NCBI GenBank assembly: GCA_937873095.1
Contig: CALMVI010000151.1
Location: forward strand, 1 to 34,337
Length of the DNA: 34,337 bases
Direction: 5' to 3'
Source of the DNA: an uncultured Acetobacteraceae bacterium
Lineage (GTDB): Bacteria > Pseudomonadota > Alphaproteobacteria > Acetobacterales > Acetobacteraceae
The notes under the pieces are model-generated. The model was not told the DNA's origin. It did not search any database and saw only the letters and a program-made list of their open reading frames with translations. The position numbers and the translations under genes are program-made. Of the stretch, positions 14,555-21,883 are shown one piece after another (position 1 is the stretch's first letter; each line of letters starts with the position of its first letter).

Positions 14555-15412
14555 CTAAAAACCAGTTGCAATCAACGGCCACTCCTCGGCTTCGGGCGCC
14601 TTATCGAACAATGCTTTTATATCGAGCAGATATTCCTTCTGACGACGCATCTCGGCGAAAACAGTCAGATGTGGAGTTGATAACAGATCCTCCCGAAGGT
14701 CATGCAGACGTTGGCCAGGAGCACCGTTCCAACTTTCCTCTACATACTCGCGAAGGCGAGCCCGAAAGCCGCCGAAAGCGTTCTCCCGTGCCACTCGCAT
14801 GACCTCCCGATTTAAGCCTAGCACCTCAATGCTGAACCGTGCCCGCGCTTGTGCGCCCTGAGTAGCAGCCTCGTGAGGCAGGAACTCAAATGTGCCCGGC
14901 ACGTCGACTCCGTCGGGCGTCGTTCCACCAAGATCTAGTTCAAAGAAATCGAACGGATCTTCAGCCCTCGGATCAATTAACGCTGAGCGGCCCGAGGGCG
15001 GGGGAGTGATTGGATCTTTTAGAGATCGAATGAACTCCAAGACCTGATCGTTCTTAAGAACCCCGTACCGACTGCCTTTTGGACCGTTACAAGGACCACA
15101 CGCGTACAAATAATTCTCCCACAGAAAAGTATGTTCCGGAAAGAAGTTCTTAGGGCGAATGTGCTCGACTTCATCCGCAAGCGAGTCCTCGCAGTACGCA
15201 CAGCGGATTGGACCAACACACATCGACGAGAGAGTTTGGCGTACGGCTTGGAACGCATCTGCTTTGGCTTTCGTGGAGGTTTTATAACCCCATGCTTTCT
15301 TTGCAGCCCTGACTCTCGCCTGATAATCTGGCGCCGCATCAACCGTAGCTTGAAGATGCTCCAAAATGGAGTGAGCGCGGGCTGCCAATGTTCGTTCGAC
15401 AATTCGAAGCAT
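14555..15412 (-). CDS. HNH endonuclease, PtuB-like (defence effector)
   Basis: 285 residues from ATG 15412. A zinc-ribbon type HNH core is clear: CAYC (Cys71, Cys74), EVEHIRPK (His84), LWENYLYACGPCN (Asn100, Cys105, Cys108) and K112. This is the arrangement of the TIGR02646 group, which includes PtuB of Septu and the retron-Ec78 effector HNH. The gene begins 6 bp after the stop of the ATPase, so they form one operon. Base composition and codon use are markedly less GC-rich than in both flanks. By analogy it should be a nuclease held in check and activated by the ATPase in phage-infected cells. The family call is good; the defence role is inferred. Confidence 0.82.
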   Translation of the reverse strand: MLRIVERTLAARAHSILEHLQATVDAAPDYQARVRAAKKAWGYKTSTKAKADAFQAVRQTLSSMCVGPIRCAYCEDSLADEVEHIRPKNFFPEHTFLWENYLYACGPCNGPKGSRYGVLKNDQVLEFIRSLKDPITPPPSGRSALIDPRAEDPFDFFELDLGGTTPDGVDVPGTFEFLPHEAATQGAQARARFSIEVLGLNREVMRVARENAFGGFRARLREYVEESWNGAPGQRLHDLREDLLSTPHLTVFAEMRRQKEYLLDIKALFDKAPEAEEWPLIATGF

Positions 15413-15418
15413 TTGGGA

Positions 15419-16705
15419 CTAAGCTTCGACCGTGTCCATTGCTCGGGTCGGAAGTATCCGTCGCAACTCCTCCATCCGTGCGCGCTCTTTATCGGTGGCG
15501 GTTCCTTTTAGCGCCCTTCGATTAAGGCCTGCCAACTCCTGTAGGAGATCCTTGGAGTCCTGCGACCGAGCGATGTCCCGGCCAAAAAATTCGGTTCCAT
15601 AAGCCTCCAGGACTGATCCATGAATCAAGCGATTGAGGACGTCTCCCTCCACACGCCCGGACGGCTCCTCCGTGCCCGGCGTGGTCAGTCTCCACACCGA
15701 CTTGGCGGTCCGACAAACTATAGGACTGTGCGTCGTAACTATGAACTGCAAGTCAGGAAAACAACGTGTAAACCATGGGCCAATGTCGCGTTGCCAGGAC
15801 GGATGCAGATGGGCGTCGATTTCGTCGATTGCGACGACCCCAGGAAGTCGAACACATCCTGCCTCCCGAGCAAGAGCTTCAATTAATTGGCTCGGACCAT
15901 ACGCCCTGGTCATCTGCCGCAAAATCTCGAAAATCATCGATAGTATCGATCGATAGCCGTCGCTGAGCTGTTCGATGACAACGCGGGCGCCTCCGCCGTC
16001 AACGACTACTACCTCCTCGGCGCGCACATCAGAAATCTCCGCGCCGTGTGGAAGCAGAGCAGAACTATTTAGGAACTCGATGAGGCGCCTCAGCAACTTT
16101 GAGTCACTGTCGCTACTCTCAAGCTCCTTGACGCGCAGTTCCCGCAGCCACCGAAGTCCTTCCGTAAGCGCGACGTCCTCACCAAAGGCCGAAAGATGTG
16201 AAGCGAGGCGTGGATTCGAGAAAAATAGGCGATCAAAAGTCTGGTCCCCGCCCGTGAACCGACGGAAAGGCCCAAACGAGGCGGAAAACCAACCCGTGTT
16301 TGTGCCCCAGATAGATCGTTCGGCGGTTTTCAACCCTGTCGTCGCAGCAATCTCGAAACGAGGTCCTCCGATGGCGCTCTCGATCGGTCGAAGGACGATC
16401 TCGGCATCGACCGCGGCCGTGCGGCGGCCGGTGCCCGTGAAGATGTCGCTCTGGCCGCAATCGATTTGCAGCCTGATACTACCTGTAGAGGCACCGGAAC
16501 GCGCCCAAGTGCTCCAGTTCTGTCGCAAAGCAACTGCTTCTTTTGGTCCGGCGAGAGCCAGGGCGAGAGAACGAATGACGCTAGACTTGCCAGCACCGTT
16601 CGAACCGAGGATGACATGCCACCCGGGCGCCTCTTCTCCGGGAAGCCGCAAATCAAACCTTTCGATCGACCGAATGTCGGTAATCGTTAGCCTTCGTACA
16701 TACAT
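15419..16705 (-). CDS. ABC/AAA-type ATPase, PtuA-like (defence sensor)
   Basis: 428 residues from ATG 16705. Walker A is GSNGAGKSS (34-42) after an SMC/RecF-like opening MYVRRLTITDIRSIERFDLR; an ABC-signature-like LSDGYRS is at 247-253; Walker B is VVAIDEIDAHLHP (Asp294, Glu295); a switch histidine lies in VTTHSPIV. No long coiled coil is apparent, as in PtuA and OLD-like ATPases. Its tight coupling to the HNH gene suggests a PtuA/PtuB (Septu-like) pair. No reverse transcriptase or msr/msd-like structure was seen beside it, so a retron is not indicated. Low GC relative to flanks supports horizontal acquisition. Confidence 0.83.
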   Translation of the reverse strand: MYVRRLTITDIRSIERFDLRLPGEEAPGWHVILGSNGAGKSSVIRSLALALAGPKEAVALRQNWSTWARSGASTGSIRLQIDCGQSDIFTGTGRRTAAVDAEIVLRPIESAIGGPRFEIAATTGLKTAERSIWGTNTGWFSASFGPFRRFTGGDQTFDRLFFSNPRLASHLSAFGEDVALTEGLRWLRELRVKELESSDSDSKLLRRLIEFLNSSALLPHGAEISDVRAEEVVVVDGGGARVVIEQLSDGYRSILSMIFEILRQMTRAYGPSQLIEALAREAGCVRLPGVVAIDEIDAHLHPSWQRDIGPWFTRCFPDLQFIVTTHSPIVCRTAKSVWRLTTPGTEEPSGRVEGDVLNRLIHGSVLEAYGTEFFGRDIARSQDSKDLLQELAGLNRRALKGTATDKERARMEELRRILPTRAMDTVEA

Positions 16706-16991
16706 GGGGGTCGACCTGATCCGTGCTTCGTCTCGTTGACGAGGGTATTTGATAACTCCCTAATTGCCCTAACTCGTAAGCGAGAGCGAGGAGAATTGCT
16801 GCTGAACGGAACATACAATGGAGCGCGAGTTCAAACCCGCTGGGCTGATGCGCCGACAAGTGTTTAGGCGACGCTGTTACGTCCCGGGTCAAGTGGTCAA
16901 AGGCAAAATGTCCGCTTCAGCTCCGGCGCGGCGCTTAGCCGACAGGCGGCACTCCACACATTCCATCTCCTTTTTTGACTCACACCGACCC
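16706..16991. other. Intergenic region upstream of the PtuA-like gene
   Basis: 286 bases without a convincing gene. It presumably holds the promoter of the ATPase/HNH operon. Two small related palindromes are present: CTCGTTGACGAG (16732-16743) and CTCGTAAGCGAG (16773-16784), 41 bp apart centre to centre. The composition returns to GC-rich by about 16920, which marks the probable right edge of the island. Confidence 0.4.
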
Positions 16992-18122
16992 CTAACCGCT
17001 CACCCCAACCGCGTTCCCCATCACCGCGAGCCACACCTCCAGCGGCGCGTAAGCGTGCGCGTCCACCTCGCCCAGCTCGCCACGCAAAAACCCCGGGGCG
17101 AGCCGGTCCACCTGGCCGGCGGCGGGCGGGTGGCCGATGGTGGTCCAGAGCAGCGTGGCGGGGCCGTGCAGGCGGAGCGCGCAAGAGACGGCGAGCGCTT
17201 CGGAGGGGGAGAGGCAGTCGCCTCGGGTCAGCACGAACATCTTTTCGGCAGCCGCCACGTCCTCGGCGAATTTGCGGCGCAGGAAACTCAGGCGCTGCGC
17301 CTGGCGGTGGCGCACCGCTTCCCAGTCGGCGCCGGCGGCGAGCAGGCGCGTGTCGTAGGTCAGCCCGTAATCCGTCTGCCGCCAGCGCAGCCGCGGCTCC
17401 GCGTCCTCGGTCGGCTCGAGCGTGAGGTGGTCAGGGTCCTCGACGCCTGCGAAGCCTGCGACCAGGCCGTCGACCAGCCTGGAGGTGACCGTGTCGACGA
17501 AGCGCAGCAGGCCGAGCGGTTCGGCGCCGCATTGACGCTGCACCAGGCCGAACTGGCAGCCCTGGCCGATGCTCTCGAACCGTTCGGCCAGCGCCGGCAG
17601 CGTGAGGCCCGTGCGGCGCTCCGCCTCGGCGCGCACGGACGGGCCAGGGCGCAGGCCGCCCGGTCCTGCGCCACCCACCGCCGACCGCTCGGCCGCGTCC
17701 AGCCGGAACACGCGCAGGCTGTGCACCATCAGCCCGAGCGGCTGCCCGTCGCGCATCTGCTCGGGCGCGCGCCCCCGGCCGCTGCTGAGGTGGTCCAGGC
17801 TCAGCACCGTCTCGCCGGGCGGCAGGCCGGGCGGCAACGGGAACGACGTCACGCGCAGCCCGCGCAGCTCGACGGTGGCCAGCAGCCGCCCGCCCAGCGC
17901 CAGCATCACCACCTGCCCCGCCAGCTCGGGCGGGCACAGGCAGGGCGTCGCGTCGATGACCAGGACGCAGTCGGGGCCAAGATCGGCGGCCGGCAGCCTG
18001 ACAAGGCTCTGCCGGCCCAGCGTCCAGCGATGCCCGGCCTCCGCCTCGCCCCAGCCCTCCAGGACGTAGTCGCCGCTGTTGCCGCGCGCGGAAAAATCGA
18101 TGGCGCCGGCCAGCTGCGTCAT
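16992..18122 (-). CDS. Uncharacterised protein associated with glycosyltransferases
   Basis: 376 residues; function not recognised. The N-terminal half (1-170) is beta-rich in appearance (DYVLEGWGEAEAGHRWTLGR, VLVIDATPCLCPPELAGQVV, VELRGLRVTSFPLPPGLPPG, DGQPLGLMVHSLRVFRLD), like a sugar-binding or C2-like module. The C-terminal half opens with FESIGQGCQFGLVQRQCGAEPLGLLRF (split here: FESIGQGCQFG; EPLGLLRF), a pattern I know only from hypothetical proteins, and contains EKMFVLTRGDCLSPSEA and LLWTTIGHPPAAGQVD. The Cys in GQGCQFG could be catalytic, but nothing more supports that. It starts 21 bp after the large glycosyltransferase gene and so shares its operon, suggesting a role in the same surface polysaccharide. 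Confidence 0.65.
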   Translation of the reverse strand: MTQLAGAIDFSARGNSGDYVLEGWGEAEAGHRWTLGRQSLVRLPAADLGPDCVLVIDATPCLCPPELAGQVVMLALGGRLLATVELRGLRVTSFPLPPGLPPGETVLSLDHLSSGRGRAPEQMRDGQPLGLMVHSLRVFRLDAAERSAVGGAGPGGLRPGPSVRAEAERRTGLTLPALAERFESIGQGCQFGLVQRQCGAEPLGLLRFVDTVTSRLVDGLVAGFAGVEDPDHLTLEPTEDAEPRLRWRQTDYGLTYDTRLLAAGADWEAVRHRQAQRLSFLRRKFAEDVAAAEKMFVLTRGDCLSPSEALAVSCALRLHGPATLLWTTIGHPPAAGQVDRLAPGFLRGELGEVDAHAYAPLEVWLAVMGNAVGVSG

Positions 18123-18143
18123 CGCGTCCGCCGGCGCAAAGGC

Positions 18144-21100
18144 TCAGCCCACGGTGAAGTCGAACCGCGTCCTGGAAAAATTCGGGTTGAAATACGGATC
18201 GTTCTCCATGTAGCGCGCCCAGCGCGAGGTGAAACGGCGCCGCTCGTCGACGTTCTGCGTCACCCGCCTGGCCGACGCGCCCTCGAAATGGAACAGCGAA
18301 CAATACGGAGTGTACACCACGCGGTAGCCGTTCTCGATGATGCGCAGGCACAGATCGATGTCGTTGAAGTCGATGGCAAAGCTCTCGTCGAAGCCGCCGA
18401 CCTGCGCCATCACGCTCTTGCGAGTGGCAAAACACGCGCCCGTCACCGCGGAATAGTTCCGGATCAGGTGCGTGAACCCGTTGTAGCCGACATGCTCGCC
18501 GGGAAACGAGTGGTACACATGGGCCGAGCCGCCATTGATGCCGATCACGCAGCCGACATGCTGGATCGTGCCGTCCGCATGCAGCAGGCGGCCGCCCACC
18601 GCGCCGATCTCCGGATCCTGCGACAATTCCAGCAGGCTGCTCAGCCAGTCCTCCCCTATCACCTCCATGTCGTCGTTCAGGATCGCCAGCTGCTCGGTCC
18701 GGCACATCCTGAGCGCAAAATTCGCCTTGGCGGCGTAGTTGAACGGCACGACGGACCCTGCATAATCCTCCACCCTGACGCCGAGCCCGCGGAAGCGCGC
18801 GGCCTGCTCGGCCGACAGCCTGCCGTTATCCACCACGACGATCTCGTAGTTGCGATAGCCGGTGCGGCGCAGGATCGAATCGACGAAGTTGTCGACCATG
18901 TGGAACGTGCCGCGGCCTGGCATCTCCAGCGTGTCGTTGTTGGTCAGGATCAGCAGCGACACGCGCGGCTGGCCGAGCAGCCGCCGGCGCACCCGGAACG
19001 TGCCAGGCAGCAGTCCGTCCTCGACCCAGGCGCGGTCGGCATGTTTCTCGCCCACGTGGTCCTGCAGCGCGCGCTTGCCCGCCTGCAGCGCGTACGGCTT
19101 GGCGTCCACCATGGCGGCGGCCGAGCCTTCAACCGCGCGCCAGTGATATAGCGCGCGCGCGATGTGGTGGATGCGCTGCGTGCGGCGCGAGAGCCGCAGC
19201 ATCAGGTCGTAATCCTGCGCGCCGGAATACGCGTCGCGGAACCCGCCCACCTGCAGGAACAGCCGCTTGCGCACCACCAGCATGTGCAGGACGTACATCA
19301 CTGATTCGAGGTGTTCGGGCGACCAGTCCGGCTTGTGGTAGGTGTCGATCAGCCTGCCCTGCTCGTCGATCTTGTCCTCGTCGGTGTAGATGACGTCGAT
19401 CTCGGGGTCGTCGGAGAGCGCGCGCGCCACGTCCAGCAGCGCGTCCGGATGCAGGGTGTCGTCGTTGTCGAGCATGGCGACGAACGGGCCTGTCGCCATC
19501 TCGGCGCATAAGTTCGAGGCGCCGGCGATGCCGAGGTTGCGCGGCGCGCGCCGTATCCTGATGCGCGGGTCGATGCCTTGCAGGCGGGCCAGCACCGCCA
19601 GCGTGCCCTCGTCGGTGCTGGCGTCGTCGCACAGGCACAACTCCCAGAACGGGTAGGTCTGCGCGATCACCGACAGCACGCAGGCCTGCAGCCAGGCGGC
19701 CGCCACGTTGTGAACCGGAACGATCAAGCTGATCGTCGGGCGCTGCTGCCCCAGCGCCGCGATCGCCTGGCGTTGCCCCGCATCCATCTGGGCAAGCGGC
19801 GCCTGGCCCACCATGCCGCGCATGCGTCCCGCCCAGCCCAGCAGCTTGGGCTGCGGGTCGGGCAGGCCGATGGCGTGCAGGCGCGCCCTGATCTGCAGCC
19901 CGATATGCTCGGCGCTGAAGGCGGCGGCCATGCGCCGTGCCGCCAGCGCCCCGCGCGCCCAGGCGCCCGGCTGGTTGTCGTGCACCGCGCGGAACTGCGC
20001 CACCAGCGACGCCCGGTCAGGGTCCGCCCAGACGTAATGCGGCAGGTACGGCCCTGCCTGCGCCTCCACCTCGGCCAGCGCGTACTCGACCGGGAAGCCC
20101 ACCCCGGCGTCGAAGAACTCCAGGTTGCCCGAGTAGTTCGTGGCGATCACCGGTTTGCCCAGCGCCATGAACTCGGCGATGTTCAGCCCGAACCCCTCGC
20201 TGCGATGGGCGGAGACGAGAACGTCGCAGGCCGCGCGCAGCAGCGCCATGTCGTCCTCGCTCAGCTGGTCGGCGATGACGAGCACGTTTTCCGCGCCGCG
20301 CAGCGCGCGCGTCAGCTGGCGGGTGATCGCGGGCTCCACCGAGGTGGAGTGGAATTTGATCACCAGGAACACGTTCTCGTCGTCGGCGAAGGCTTCCCTG
20401 AACGCGTCGATCGCCATGGCCGGGTTCTTGCGGGCGCTGGTGCTGCCGACGTCGAAGGCGGTCAGGAACACCAGCCGGTCCGACGGCAGCCCGAACAGCG
20501 CGCGCCCTGCCGCCGCATCGGCCGCAGCCACCTCCACGGGCAGCGGTATCTTGTGCACCGGGATCGGCGCGATGGCGCCGATGCTGGCCAGCTCGAAGGC
20601 GCTGTTGGTCCATACCTCGTCCAGCGGCGCGAAGCTGATGTACCAGTCGGGGCGAAAGGCCGCGAGCTCCCAGGCCCAGACGGCGATGTTGTAGGCGTCG
20701 TCGAAATGGCCGTCCGGGTATAGAGAGGTCAGCTGCGCGATCTGGTCGGCATTGGCCAGGATCAGGTTGCAGCGATAGGTCGGGCGCCGCACGCGCTCGT
20801 CGGGCGTGATGCGCGGGGCGCCGCGGCTGACGTCGAAGGCGTGCAGCTCGAAGGGCGCGCCCATGCTCTCGATCGCGCGCAGCAGGCCGCGCGCCGCCGT
20901 GCCCAGGCCGCTGACCGCCGCGAACGGGCCGAACACGTTGATGCCGAACGGCTTGGCCAGCATCGCCGCCGCGTCGAACCGCCAGGATTTGTAGGGGGCG
21001 ACGCCGCTGCCGACCCGGCCCTCGAACCGGCCGTGATGCGCCCAGTGGTGGCGCGCCGCGGCTGCGTCGTTGCCGAGCGCCAGTTGCACGTCCGGGTAGA

Positions 21101-21656
21101 GCACAAGGTAGCTCTCCGCATCGAAGCTTTCGGTGTCGACCTCGCATCCCGTGCCAGGCGGCGGCATGCCGGCGTACAGCGCGTCGTCGAGCAGGCTGGG
21201 GCGCTGGCCGGCCCGCTCCTGCGCCCGGCCTTGGGCCAGCCAGTGCGCGTGGCCGCTCGCCACCCGGCCATCGGCGACCAGCGCCGCCACGTCCGGGTTC
21301 AGCGCCAGGTAGAGCGCTTCGGAAAACCGCGCGGAGTCGGGCCCCTGGGCAACGCCGTGATCGGGCGGGGTGTACGCGGTGGCGGCGCCGGAGGACGGCA
21401 TCTGCAAAGGCGGCGGGGACGGGGGCACCGGCGTGGTCGTGTCGGCGGGCGGCAGCACCGATTGCAGCAGCCCGGGCGGCCCGCCCTTGAAGGGGGAGTG
21501 ACGCCGTCCCGCCTCGATCTCGGCGCGGCCGAACGCCGTGTAGTGCTGGAAACCGCTGCCGAAGTGGCCGTCGACGACCGCCTGCCGCACGTCGCCGAAG
21601 GCCAGCAGATAGAGTTCCTCGGGGAAATTCTCCGCGTCGAACTCGTCCTCCGGCAT
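18144..21656 (-). CDS. Large multi-domain glycosyltransferase (repeat region + GT4 + two GT2 domains)
   Basis: 1170 residues from ATG 21656; an in-frame start at 21779 would add 41 Arg/Gly-rich residues of no family character. The N-terminus has three degenerate repeats of about 45-60 residues of the type YL..NPDV..LV..G...SG..H....GR.E (LYLLAFGDVRQAVVDGHFGS; LYLALNPDVAALVADGRVAS; YLVLYPDVQLALGNDAAAAR). A GT4-like domain follows (INVFGPFAAVSGLGTAARG through SAHRSEGFGLNIAEFMALG with the EX7E-type pattern). Two GT2 modules complete it: ISLIVPVHNVAAAWLQACVL with MLDNDDTLHPDA, and VSLLILTNNDTLEMPGRGTF with AILNDDMEV and DFNDIDLCLRI. Probably cytosolic or membrane-attached, assembling a surface glycan. 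No membrane segment is evident. Confidence 0.87.
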   Translation of the reverse strand: MPEDEFDAENFPEELYLLAFGDVRQAVVDGHFGSGFQHYTAFGRAEIEAGRRHSPFKGGPPGLLQSVLPPADTTTPVPPSPPPLQMPSSGAATAYTPPDHGVAQGPDSARFSEALYLALNPDVAALVADGRVASGHAHWLAQGRAQERAGQRPSLLDDALYAGMPPPGTGCEVDTESFDAESYLVLYPDVQLALGNDAAAARHHWAHHGRFEGRVGSGVAPYKSWRFDAAAMLAKPFGINVFGPFAAVSGLGTAARGLLRAIESMGAPFELHAFDVSRGAPRITPDERVRRPTYRCNLILANADQIAQLTSLYPDGHFDDAYNIAVWAWELAAFRPDWYISFAPLDEVWTNSAFELASIGAIAPIPVHKIPLPVEVAAADAAAGRALFGLPSDRLVFLTAFDVGSTSARKNPAMAIDAFREAFADDENVFLVIKFHSTSVEPAITRQLTRALRGAENVLVIADQLSEDDMALLRAACDVLVSAHRSEGFGLNIAEFMALGKPVIATNYSGNLEFFDAGVGFPVEYALAEVEAQAGPYLPHYVWADPDRASLVAQFRAVHDNQPGAWARGALAARRMAAAFSAEHIGLQIRARLHAIGLPDPQPKLLGWAGRMRGMVGQAPLAQMDAGQRQAIAALGQQRPTISLIVPVHNVAAAWLQACVLSVIAQTYPFWELCLCDDASTDEGTLAVLARLQGIDPRIRIRRAPRNLGIAGASNLCAEMATGPFVAMLDNDDTLHPDALLDVARALSDDPEIDVIYTDEDKIDEQGRLIDTYHKPDWSPEHLESVMYVLHMLVVRKRLFLQVGGFRDAYSGAQDYDLMLRLSRRTQRIHHIARALYHWRAVEGSAAAMVDAKPYALQAGKRALQDHVGEKHADRAWVEDGLLPGTFRVRRRLLGQPRVSLLILTNNDTLEMPGRGTFHMVDNFVDSILRRTGYRNYEIVVVDNGRLSAEQAARFRGLGVRVEDYAGSVVPFNYAAKANFALRMCRTEQLAILNDDMEVIGEDWLSSLLELSQDPEIGAVGGRLLHADGTIQHVGCVIGINGGSAHVYHSFPGEHVGYNGFTHLIRNYSAVTGACFATRKSVMAQVGGFDESFAIDFNDIDLCLRIIENGYRVVYTPYCSLFHFEGASARRVTQNVDERRRFTSRWARYMENDPYFNPNFSRTRFDFTVG

Positions 21657-21811
21657 GAAACGTTGACGCTCCCGACGGCGCGCACGTGTCGGCGCACCTA
21701 TGCGCCTGTACCATAAAAACAGCGCGCTGCCACACGCCTGGCGTGCAGGACCGCCACGGCCCGCAGGACCGCCGCACACGCGGCCGGAGCACCGTCCGTT
21801 GCGCTGCCGTT

Positions 21812-21829
21812 TCGTAACAGGAGATTAAC
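21812..21829 (+). promoter_or_regulatory. Candidate PHO box upstream of phoD
   Basis: Two 7-bp half-sites, TCGTAAC (21812-21818) and GATTAAC (21823-21829), are separated by 4 bp, the spacing of a PhoB site. TAAC is repeated exactly with 11-bp period, and the site is 55 bp upstream of the phosphatase start. The half-sites deviate from the CTGTCAT consensus in several bases. The remainder of the 227-bp gap 21657-21883 shows no gene. Confidence 0.4.
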
Positions 21830-21883
21830 ATCGCCGGTCGGCCGGGTCTGCGAGGTTCGGCGCGCGGAAGAACAGGATCACTC

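Noticed and set aside
16653-16892. 79-aa minus-strand frame upstream of the PtuA-like gene as a possible third defence component
   Set aside because: No ribosome site, overlaps the ATPase N-terminus, no recognisable family, and its composition changes midway; more likely untranslated promoter DNA.
16706-16991. Possible retron msr-msd RNA beside the ATPase/HNH pair
   Set aside because: No reverse transcriptase gene is adjacent and I see no long inverted repeat with the typical priming guanosine context.
16818-19151. 777-aa plus-strand frame opposite the glycosyltransferase operon
   Set aside because: His/Arg/Gln/Ala-rich shadow translation; the minus-strand genes have clear glycosyltransferase motifs.
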